This document shows positions 51,356 through 60,442 of a DNA stretch of 64,000 bases, piece after piece. Position numbers and translations under genes: made by a program. The notes below the pieces were generated by a model that did not search any database, had not been told where the DNA came from, and worked only from the letters and a program-made list of their open reading frames with translations. Each line of letters opens with the position of its first letter. The first letter of the stretch is position 1. The stretch is from Isochrysis galbana (Eukaryota; Haptophyta; Isochrysidales; Isochrysidaceae). The DNA is taken from the NCBI GenBank assembly GCA_018136815.1, contig CM030933.1, positions 5,162,282-5,226,281 on the forward strand, given 5' to 3'.

Positions 51356-52508
51356 GGCGTGTGCTCTCTGATTTGGAGCGGGAGCTCGGCCGCCGCCCAG
51401 CCCCCGCGGAGCTCGCCGAGCGCACGGGGCTCTCAGCGGCTGAGGTGGTGCAGCAGCTACGGGAGGGTGAGGCGGCGCGCGACAAGATGCTCGTGTCGAA
51501 TCTCCGTCTTGTTGTCTCCATTGCCAAGCGCTTCACTGGAAGGGGTCTGGCGTTCGATGATCTCATCCAGGAGGGCAATGTGGGCCTGATCCGCGCTGCC
51601 GAAGGCTTTGACCCGCGCCGACGCCTGCGCTTTTCGACGTATGCAACATACTGGATTAGGCAGCGCATCACTCGAGCTCTGGCGGACCAGAGCCGGGCAA
51701 TCCGGCTCCCAGCGTATTTGCACGACATGCTGGTTAGGATCAGGCGTGAGACAAGCAAGTTTCATGCGATGCACGGCAGGGCGCCCACGGACACCGAGAT
51801 AGCTGAGATCATTGGCGTCAAGCCCTGCAAGATCGCTGACCTTCAACTCATCCCTCACACCATCTCCATCGAGACACCACTCCGTGAGCACCGGGCTGCC
51901 CATGGCGAATCCACTCGTGTCTCCCTCATCACACCGATGTCTGACTTTGTCAGATTAGCCCGATCCCATGGATTCCACACGCGCGATTGATCTACCCTCG
52001 CTTTGGGACTTGCTGCAGGTGGTAGCTATGATGATGATCGCACCATCGACACTGTTCTGAGTGACGGCGTAGATCTGGACGAGATGCTCGACACGACACT
52101 CTTGCGTGCGGAACTCGAATCGATGCTTTCTTCCGAGTTGCCACCTCTAGAACGCGACGTTCTCCGGCTGCGCTACGGACTAGATGACGGTGTCGTCAAG
52201 AGTATGGCGTCAGTTGGGCACATTGCGGGCTTGCAGCCCTTGAAGGTGTGTACTCAGATAGATATGCCATTATGCCAATCGCGACGCCCAAAGCTATGCG
52301 GAGCCAATTCTCAAACCATGGTCTTAGGCGTCTTTACTTTTGTCAACAAATTATCGACTCGCTGACACGGCGGCACGCCTCCCTTGCATGAGGTCACGTG
52401 CCCACTTCCGTGTTGCAGGTGCGAACTCTTGAGCGCTCTGCAATGAAAAAGTTGCGCCAGCCCAACTTGCAGTCGCGCCTGAAGGGATTTTGCAGCCTCA
52501 ATGTTTAA
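51356..52508 (+). CDS. Plastid-type sigma-70 factor (RpoD family), 5' end missing
   Basis: Exons 51356-51916 (5' incomplete), 52019-52245 and 52419-52508. The introns (102 and 173 bases) are GT-AG and in phase. The remaining ~291 residues carry sigma region 2 ([40 protein letters not shown] and the -10-reading [17 protein letters not shown]), region 3 ([15 protein letters not shown] ... SIETPL) and region 4 ([18 protein letters not shown] ... [14 protein letters not shown]), with the second intron splitting the region 4 helix-turn-helix. Sigma factors with spliceosomal introns are nuclear genes that direct the bacterial-type RNA polymerase in plastids. Any transit peptide is lost in the gap. 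Confidence 0.95.
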
Positions 52509-53560
52509 GGGGCTTTTGATGTGCCGCCACTGTTCAGTGGCGAGACCACTTCACGGTTCGTGGTCGTCTACGCGATCAGGTCTCTACAGGCAGCTGTGGA
52601 AGTGACATTGAGTAGGACCAAGGACGCACGTCTTTGGCTTGATGATTCAGGCAATTGGAGAAGCGGTGGTGTGCGGCTCATGGGGCATCGGGAAGCCCCC
52701 CGTCCTGAGGTCAACTCATCTATTCCGCATTCACACGGTGGTAAGACGCCGGCTTATGTGATCCATGTACAACTTGATTCGTGATGGCTTGAGCGCCGCC
52801 CTCTTTTGAGCCTGCTACCTGCCGCAAATTACTAGGACATTCGACTTTTCGGGGCCAGGACACTCATTCACCCCGTATGCTTTGAAGCGGTCAAAACTCC
52901 AGCCCTACACCAGGATTATTCTTCCCTCTCACATGTCCCCTCAATGAGCATTGCAGTCAAGGTCAGGGAGTTGCCCTCTCGACAACACCCTGGAAATCAC
53001 CTTTGCTGCTCTTTGAATTACGGGAGTGTTGCGAGGAGTTGGGCTCCCCAGGCAGCAGCTTGTGGGGTCGTCGATGTTGTCCCCGCCACTCGGGCTGTGT
53101 GGCCGTGAGAGTTCTTTTTCTACGTCGATGCTCGGTGTTGGTAGTTGTTACCAACCGCACTTGCAGCTTCGCACTACTCTCCACGTTGCGAACCACCGTG
53201 CACAGGTTATGCACGACGTACACCATCATTGTCGCCGACCGTTTGTGAAGCAGTTGTGGCTAGTGCACGTTCACTGCGGGTACACGTGTGTGCTTGTGTT
53301 CAGCCACTTCTCTAGTCTCGTCGTGTGCGCTTCTTCTTGTTCTTGTGCCCTTGCCCTTGTTTGTGTGGGCTTATGTGCTGCTTGTGCTTGCACCTCACTG
53401 CCCCTGCTCATCCTACAAAAAAAGATCCGAAGATAAGGCTACTACCGACTACCGCTAGCTAAGCCTAGCTATAAAGGACTATGTACTAGTACTACGTACG
53501 CTCACTCTCGCCATCGCCTATACAACAGATCAATCACTCAATCACTCACTTCCTTTACAC
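52509..53560. other. Intergenic, no gene seen
   Basis: Open frames up to 136 codons lack domains. GT-rich sequence at 53280-53400. Confidence 0.45.
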
Positions 53561-54130
53561 TTCCCCTATCATGCCCCCCCCCCCCCCCCCGCGTTGCTTT
53601 TACCCGAAAGGGGTTTCCCCCCAGCGTGGACTCGAGGAGAGGACGCGCTGGGGTGCGCGGGGTCGGTGCGTGCACTGGGGGGAGGACAAATATCGAGGGG
53701 AGGGGGCAGTGCCCCCACCCCCCGGTATCACCCGGACACCTGGCCCGTCAGGCATGGCGGGATTCCGGGACTGAGACGTTATGTCCAATTAGCTAGTGGG
53801 GTTGGCTAGGATATAACATTGATTATTATTGCATTATTTACACTTCCCCTATCATTCTTTTGTCTTTAATTTCAGGGGGCGGGCCCGCGTGCACTACGCA
53901 CTACGTTGGGCCAAGCGCAAGGGGCGGGGTGGGGGCAGGCACTTGCTGTTTGCTGCGCTAAGTGTCTTGTGGGCAGGGCTGTACGTGATTCAAGTGATTC
54001 AATCTTAGTCATTCTATGGGCCTTGACTATGCAGTCATAGTCACACCATAAAAAAAAATTTCTTGAAGGTGCCCGCTATGCTGCTACTGACTCACACCCC
54101 TCCGGTATCTCACTCGCCATCGCCTATACC
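53561..54130. repeat. Related short repeats and C run
   Basis: TTTACACTTCCCCTATCAT occurs at about 53553 and 53839. GGGCCCGCGTGCACTACG followed by GGGCCA and a GGGGCGGG patch occurs at about 53881 and again at about 54173. CTCGCCATCGCCTATAC occurs at 53507 and 54112. These look like fragments of one diverged repeat. A C run lies at 53573-53590. Confidence 0.6.
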
Positions 54131-54880
54131 CCACACTCTCATCCCCGCTTCCGCTACCCCCCCTACGGGGGGTGGGCCCGCGTGCACTACGACGGGCCAG
54201 GCGGGTGGGGGGCGGGCTGGGGCAGGCCTGTCAGTTCTATCTCTGCGGACAAACGTAAACGCGCGCGTCGCTTACCTTATTTTGTCTCTTCGTTTTGTGG
54301 ACCCCGCCTCTTGGGTCGTTCTTCGTCTGGCGCCGCGCTTTCGCGGTGCCCGCCTGTCACATCGGGTGTCGACCTGTAAACATATCGTAAACGAGCGTGA
54401 GTATTACCTTTCCTCGGACCAGATCGTGTCGTTTTTTTTTGTCGTTCTTTCCTCGTCGTTCTCTTCGTTCTCTTCCGGCGTGCGATGCCCGCGCGCGCCA
54501 TGGCCCCCCTCTGGAGGGACCCTCGGGTCCCCCCAGAGAGCCAGCTGGGCCAGCTCAGGGGGCAGTGGAGGCTGGGGCTGGGCCCCTGGCCTCCCCTGCC
54601 TCTCCCTCGCTGGCCTCGCTGGCTCTGGGTGCCTTCCTGGCGGCTCGGATGCTCTGTGACTCAGTGGAGAAGGGGTGGGTCAGTGCGATGGGGAACATGT
54701 GCAGGCGAATGCGTGCGGCGCGCGGCGCGCGCTTGGCGGTAGTCTGGACAGGAATGATGTCAGCTCAGCCCCTGCCAGCAGGCAGGGGCTGAGGATGATT
54801 GTGCAGGCCCACCCAGAGGGTGTCTGCGATGGAGGAGGGGGGGAACGCGGCCCCCATGACCCTATCAGTTTTACTGATAG
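54130..54880 (-). mobile_element. Non-LTR-like element, variant C copy
   Basis: Shares CAGCTCAGGGGGCAGTGGAG followed by GCTGG, and the CTGCCTCTCCC block, with 31.06 and 56.72 kb. On the - strand it begins with the perfect 8-bp hairpin CTATCAGT-aaa-ACTGATAG (54880-54862), followed at 54857 by ATGGGGGCC. The hairpin differs in sequence from other copies but keeps the fold and position. The lower end near 54130 is not well defined. Confidence 0.6.
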
Positions 54881-55225
54881 TTTCGTCATAGTCACACCAT
54901 AGCCTCTGACTATAGACTACTAGTCATGCATAGCCCTCTGACTATTGACTACTAGTCATAGCATGGGAGCTTGAATCACTGATCACTGACTATGATCAGA
55001 CTATAGTCATATATGGGTAAATAGACATAGATATTGTGTCTTGATGTCAATCTAATTTTAGTTCTTTTCGCCTCGTTTACGTGCGCAAGAATTGGTACCT
55101 GCACCGCGATCAAACTACGGACGAGATGTTATGGGACTTGTATGTGAGCAAGTATGGGCCGTGGGAGGGCGTCTTGGGGCGTGGGAGTAGAGCACTCTGG
55201 GGCTAGCCGCTGTTCAGGAGGATGC
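54881..55225. other. AT-rich spacer with GACTATAGTC-like palindromes
   Basis: Contains repeated GACTATAGACTACTAGTCATG-type units at 54907-54960 and further ACTATAGTC palindromes near 55000. AGTCATAGTCACACCATA near 54888 is also seen at about 54033. No gene. Confidence 0.5.
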
Positions 55226-55230
55226 CCCCA

Positions 55231-55439
55231 TATCACAGGGTGTCTTGTGCCATTTGTGGTTCTATACTCCATATCGCCGGGAGCCCGCAGCGCGAGCCCC
55301 GGCGGCGGTGAGAGAGCGGCGCGCCGCGCCGCCATCGCGCTACGCCATGACAAGATGATTAAAAGATACCTAGGGGGCTCTGCCACACAAGGCACACTAA
55401 CGGTATAGAACCACAAATGGCACAAGACACCCTGTGATA
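55231..55439. mobile_element. MITE-like element with 37-bp perfect inverted ends
   Basis: Arms 55231-55267 and 55403-55439 are exact inverted complements over 37 bases (outer end TATCACAGGGTGTCTTGTGC). The direct 5-bp flank CCCCA is present on both sides (55226-55230 and 55440-55444), consistent with a target duplication. The 135-base interior is GC-rich without a gene, so the element would depend on a transposase elsewhere. Confidence 0.85.
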
Positions 55440-55554
55440 CCCCATTGATGGGCAGCAAGAAGGTGTGTGTCTGAGATGTTTGAAGAAAGATGATGATGAA
55501 AAAAAAACCTTTTAATGTTCTCGCCTCGCGCGCGGTCACGGGTTTAGCTATTGT

Positions 55555-55724
55555 GTCTCTCTCGGCAGGCGCGGCCGGTCAGCAGATCGGCTACAGGGCT
55601 CGAAGGGGTCGAATTGGGGGGGCAGTGCGCGTGTGTATTCGTAAGATATGTGTATGGACTGTCTGTGCGCCGCATGGCGACGCGCAGGCAGTCCATATGT
55701 GCGCGTCTAGAGCCTGATTTCTAG
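55555..55724. repeat. 170-bp repeat, copy 2, with internal hairpin
   Basis: Same 170-base unit as 30360-30529, two differences, same strand. It sits at the 3' end of the interrupted gag-like frame, whose reading runs on into it without a stop for about 40 codons. Confidence 0.92.
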
Positions 55725-57250
55725 GGCGTGTGGCGGTCGGGACCGCGGCGACACGATCGAGGGTGGCTCGGTAGGGCTCGTAGGCCCCCTCCGAGTCCGA
55801 TGGCAACGGTGGGGCGGCCTCATCCGCCTCCGAGAGGGGAGGATATGCCTCAACAGCCTCTTCCATGCAGATTTCAGTGAGAGCGGGCTCATGCCCGCTC
55901 TCCACAGCATCGGAGGGCGATGGGGGTGGTGATGGAGGCGCGGCGCCGGCCTCGAATGGGTGAAAGACGGCGGTGGCCGCGAGCTCGGCCTCTGAGGAGG
56001 CGCGGTCTTCGGGAGTGGTGGTGGGCAGAGCGGGCAGGAGGCCCGCTTCTGTAGGAGGAGGGGCCTTGGGCCCCTTTGGCGGGCCGGGCGCGGGACGCGT
56101 CGACTTATAATAATAATCTAACTGAGCATTAGTACCACTACTCTCACTAGCCCGGTACCAACACGACAGCCCTCAGCGCACCTGCCCGTACACCTTGGCG
56201 CGTGCTGTTGACACAGATACATACTCCTATGCACCCCTCCAAATCTCCCCCCTCGCAAGCCCCCGGCTCCCATTCTAACTCCCCACAAGTTAAAATGAGG
56301 GAAAACCCATTGAGGCGGACCGATCGACGCCGGCCGACTCTCCAGGAAAAAGCACCGGGGGGGGGGGGAAGGACCTCTCGTCAAAGAAGAAGAACGGCCC
56401 TTACAGCTCTCGCCGCGAGCGATCCTCGAGAAATAAGAGACTGCGCCTCGAGGTACCTGCCACAAGGGTCCCCATAGGCGTCTTGAGCCTCTCCCTCCTC
56501 ATCTTCCTCCTGTCGCCAGCCGCCCCTCTCCGCCCGCTTGCTAACGCAAACGGGTCTCGTTTCTCACCACACCCCATCGGGGGGGTGCAAATCCCCCCCT
56601 CTCCCTCGCTTCGCTCTCCTCCACCTCTCTCCCTGCGGCGCGTCGCCATGCGGCGCGCCACGGCCTGCTCTCAGAGGTCCTTTGGGGGCTTCCAGAGGGC
56701 CAGCCAGGGCAGCTCAGGGGGCAGTGGAGGCTGGGGCTCAGCCCCTGGCCCCCCCTGCCTCTCCCACGCTTGCCTCGCTGGCCCTGGGTGCCGCCCACAG
56801 TCCTCTGTCTGCCTGGCGACCAGGGATGGGGGGGGGAGTCAGTACGAGAGCAGGCCCAAGCAGGCCAGGGAGTGCGGCTCGCGACCCGCGCCCACTGGGG
56901 GTCTGGGTGGTTGTGTTGAGTGCCCTGCTCATGCCAAAAGGCAGAGCATGGGGATGACCGACAGGCCCGCCCCCCGGAGGGGAATTGGTGCCTGAGAGGG
57001 GGGACGCGAGGCGCCCCCCCATGCTGAACTAAGTATAAACTTAGTTGGGACGCGTCGACTTAGATTCTTCACCTGACGGATCGAGCATGACCACGGGCTC
57101 GATATGCGACGAGACGGAAGGGAAACGACCGGCGGGAGGCGCGGCTAAGGTGGCCGGGAGTGATGGAATGGCGGGTTGGACCACCTCCTCAGCAGAGGAA
57201 GGCGGGAGGACGGGCTTGGGCGAGGGCGAGCGCGACGACGGAGCGGACAT
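55725..57250 (-). pseudogene. gag-like ORF split by a 939-bp insertion
   Basis: The - strand starts with ATG 57250 (MSAPSSRSPSPKPVLPPSSA) and runs to about 57047, ending EESKSTRP. It resumes at 56107 with KSTRPAPGPPKGPKAPPPTE, in the same frame once one copy of the 16-bp duplication is removed. It is Pro/Ser/Ala/Glu-rich and ends near 55725. No zinc finger or enzyme domain is seen, so gag is inferred from composition and setting. It could also be the N terminus of a disordered host protein broken by the insertion. Confidence 0.5.
56108..57046 (-). mobile_element. 939-bp non-LTR-like element between 16-bp target duplications
   Basis: GGGACGCGTCGACTTA occurs at 56092-56107 and 57047-57062, directly flanking the insert. 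In - orientation the element begins exactly at the perfect hairpin AACTAAG-tttata-CTTAGTT (57046-57027), followed by ATGG at 57023. It contains the variant C block shared with 31 and 54.5 kb and ends with the common tail (GGTACTAATGCTCA then TTAGATTATTATTA). It has no long reading frame. A long target duplication and an AT-rich 3' end point to target-primed reverse transcription, so this is probably a non-autonomous relative of a LINE. Confidence 0.85.
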
Positions 57251-58455
57251 GGCTGGGCGGATCGGGGCGGATAGGCTGGGGCTGAGGGAGCGGAGAGGTT
57301 TGGTATTGAGGTAGTGTTGAGAACGAGGGACGAGAACGGGAACGAGAACGAGAACGAGAGCGACGAACGAAGAACGACAGACGACAGATGGCCAGGGGCC
57401 GCTGGACCGACAAGATGACACCACACTCACGTCAACACTCTCCACACTAACGTATCCTTATCACGGAACGCACAGGAACCCGCTGACAGACCTAACAAAG
57501 AAGAGAATGCCGACAAGAGACAAGAGAGCGACGGGGCGACGGACGATCCGACGGGGGCGACAGTTACGCACAGGAATAAGGAGGGAATCTTTCGAAAACC
57601 CTTAAGTGAGTTGATGAAGACCGAAGTAAGATAGCGCCACGATATAATCCAACGGCCAACACCTGAGGGGGAATCAGGGTCACACATGGGGGCGGTTCCT
57701 TGCACCGGCGATACCTGAACGCGCGACTTAGCCTAAAAACGCGAGGAGCACGCAAGGAGGTAAGGCAAGTGAGGGGCAAGCAAGCGACAAGGGAGGCGAC
57801 AAAGGAGGCGAGGGCAAAGAGGGCGAATGGGCGAATGTAGGACCCTGAGACGGTGACTAGTGGCTAGCCTGCAAGGAGGGAACATAGAAATGCATCAAAC
57901 AACTTCTAAAACAAAAAGGTCGATCGCGGATGCGACAGAGATACTTTCCCACACCATACTAGCGTCCTTTGCTCCTTTACAGCGGCCTCTCCGGCCTCTG
58001 GCCGCCGGCCGCGCACGCGCGCGCCTCTATGTTTACTCTGTGTTGCGCCTCAAGAGGATTGAAACACGGCGAAACACGGCTGCTTTTGGCTTTTGTAGAA
58101 ACGCGGTGTTCCTGTATTTCACATGTAGGTTCTAGACGACCCGGAAGCACGAGAGATGATCATTCTCCTTTGGACTCCTTTGGAGGCGACTGTACCCGGC
58201 TCCCCCGGAGGAGGACACAAGAGACAAGTTAACGATTTGGACGGAGTCCAAAAAGAAAATATCCTCGATTCTACTCGCGAAGGCGGTGTTTCACATGAAG
58301 GTTCCATGAAGATTGCAGGAGCGCGTTTCAAATACTCGCGTTCCTGAAACCTTCTTCCAACGCTCTTGAAACCCCATGAACCCCCCGAGTATTTCAAGTA
58401 AAATGAGGGAGAGTTGGAGAGCCGACGGCAAGGAGTCCGTCCGCGGCGCGGCGCG
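57251..58455. other. Spacer: upstream of the gag-like ORF and of the PSI gene
   Basis: 57300-57360 has GAACGAGAACGAGAACG repeats, probably the leader of the split element. TTTCACATGAAGGTTC-like units occur at about 58118 and 58289. No gene is supported. Confidence 0.4.
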
Positions 58456-59265
58456 ATGGGCGAGGAGGGCCCTCTCGGCCTCGGCCTGCTGTTCCTGGTT
58501 GTGCACGCGCAGCTAGCCGCCGGTGACTGCACTGATCACACGAGCTGCCACGCGTGCACACTCGCCGACGGCCAGTGCTTCTGGTGCTATAGCTCAGCCA
58601 GTTGTGAGGCGATTCGCGTGAGCAACGACCCGTTCAGTGGATGTAGAGATCTCTCATTCAACTCGGCGACATGCGCCTGCCGACCAGATGCTTTCACGTC
58701 ATGCGAGCTCTGTGCGACACCACAGCATGTGGATTGTGTATGGGTCTCGCCACGCAGCGCCGCAACAATGAAGGTCAGCGTGGAGACACCCACTTTCAGC
58801 ACTTCTCAGTCGCGTTCATATACTTTCGACTCTGGCTTCTGCTGGGGTGGCTCAGCCATTGGGCCCAGCGCTCTCGGACAGAACATGAGTATTTCTAGAC
58901 CATCGGAAGGTAGAGTTTCAATTGAGCTGAATATCCTGCCCAAGAGGTGGTTTTGGGGCCAATGTACCATTGCCAATGGTTTCTTTATTTCAGCTTTGAC
59001 ATTGGTGACCATGACAATCATCGTCGTGTGTGCCTGCTGTTGCTGGGTCTTCATCAAAGGTGGTTGTCGACATCGCAAAAGAACCTCTGTCTTTCAGGCG
59101 TCGCGGTCGTCGTTGCTTCACGCCATCAGCGATGTGTTACGCACCGACAAAGCAATACGCAGTGTATTAGTCCGAGCCATTTTGTCTGCTCCTGCAACGT
59201 TCGGGCACGAGCAAACTTTGAAGGAAGACGAGGTCGTGGCAGCAGATTGTGGTGCGCCTGCCTAG
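58456..59265 (+). CDS. PSI-domain type I membrane protein, PTTG1IP-like layout
   Basis: Single exon, 269 residues. A signal peptide is clear (GPLGLGLLFLVVHAQLAAG, residues about 5-23). Two Cys-rich PSI-type modules follow: CHACTLADGQCFWCYSSASC (31-50) and CELCATPQHVDCVWV (83-97), with the C-xx-C ... C-x-W-C pattern of plexin-semaphorin-integrin domains. A transmembrane span lies at about 176-200 (FFISALTLVTMTIIVVCACC), followed by a basic stop-transfer (KGGCRHRKR) and a ~60-residue cytosolic tail. Animal PTTG1IP has the same architecture with one PSI module. The role in algae is unknown. Confidence 0.75.
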   Translation: MGEEGPLGLGLLFLVVHAQLAAGDCTDHTSCHACTLADGQCFWCYSSASCEAIRVSNDPFSGCRDLSFNSATCACRPDAFTSCELCATPQHVDCVWVSPRSAATMKVSVETPTFSTSQSRSYTFDSGFCWGGSAIGPSALGQNMSISRPSEGRVSIELNILPKRWFWGQCTIANGFFISALTLVTMTIIVVCACCCWVFIKGGCRHRKRTSVFQASRSSLLHAISDVLRTDKAIRSVLVRAILSAPATFGHEQTLKEDEVVAADCGAPA

Positions 59266-60442
59266 AGGTGTGCATTGCCGCCCGGCAACCACGACACGAA
59301 TCATTCACCGCGAGAGGGAAGAATCGGGGGAAGCATTGTTTCCGAGGCCGCCGGCATCATAGTAGCCGAGATAAAGGGGGGGAAATTTGATGGCCAAAGG
59401 GCAAGTGAGTGGGAAAATGGCGTAGCGCCCTAATAATGGATCCACCGACATTCGCACGAGATGACTCTGAGGCAGAGCACACAGCTATCATAATTTCTTT
59501 CCCGGTGAGAATCTCCTCAAGCAATGTCGGCCGTAGGACTAGGACTAGGAGATACTAGTTGCCCCATGTTGCGATCTAAGCTCATCTCTAAGCCGCGGGC
59601 TCTTGCCTGGGTCTTGTTGGAAACAAGTAGTATCAATTTTCTCAAACTATCCATCTACTAGCATGAATCTTTGAGAAAATCTGCCATGACGGCCAGCATG
59701 AATTTTGGATGAGGTGCCGTGCTGGTTATTCGTTATTCGCGATAGACGTCCGCAATGTGCACGGCTACGCTTTGGCTTTGGCGGCTTCGCCCCGGCCCTT
59801 GCTTTGCCCATACAGCTTGCAACGCGGCAACAAACAAATTCGCCGCCCACGCACCCGCACTCCGCCAATACACTAGTCTTCGCCTGTCTGAGTATCTTCT
59901 GAGTGCACCACCGACAAAGAGGCTCCGTCTCACCCAGCGCCGTCAAGCTCGGCTAGCACGCCGATTCGAGCACGCGTCAACCTCCGGAACGACGACTGAC
60001 GACCCCTCCTGCGCAGTCAATGGCTCTGCGACAACGTTTCTTGGATCAGCCTCGGGCGCATCGCGCATCCGTTTGAGTTTGAACTCCTCTGTGCTTGTGG
60101 GCGGGGGGGGGGGGGGGGCAGGGGCACAACTCGTGAGCCGCGTGTGCGGTAAGAATACTATGATGTTTTGACGTTCTTACTATAATTTAATTTCATTACA
60201 AGCGGAGGGAGTGGGGGCGAAAAAAAACTGGACCTCGGGTTAGCACTGAGCACCTCATATCTTGTGCGACGCCAACGCAGCCGCCGGCCGCGTTAATTCT
60301 TGCTAGCTCTAAGCTACTAGAGTAGGGTGGTCGCGCGTATTTATATACGCGCCACTGGCCTTAGCACCAAGCACATAAGTCCATAGCGCAAATCACACAG
60401 CACGCACTATGCTCGTGCCAACAAGGAGTAGACAGCCGGACT
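59266..60442. other. Intergenic, no gene seen
   Basis: Overlapping frames on both strands at 59650-60170 lack domains. A G run lies at 60103-60118 and an ATATATACGCG patch near 60345. Confidence 0.45.

Noticed and set aside
51247..51990. Reading frames crossing the N run, including an apparent retrotransposon-sigma fusion
   Set aside because: Unknown bases translate as X and cannot contain stops, so the fusion is produced by the gap.
51356..52508. Bacterial contamination as the source of the sigma factor
   Set aside because: Two in-phase GT-AG introns interrupt conserved regions, so it is a nuclear gene.
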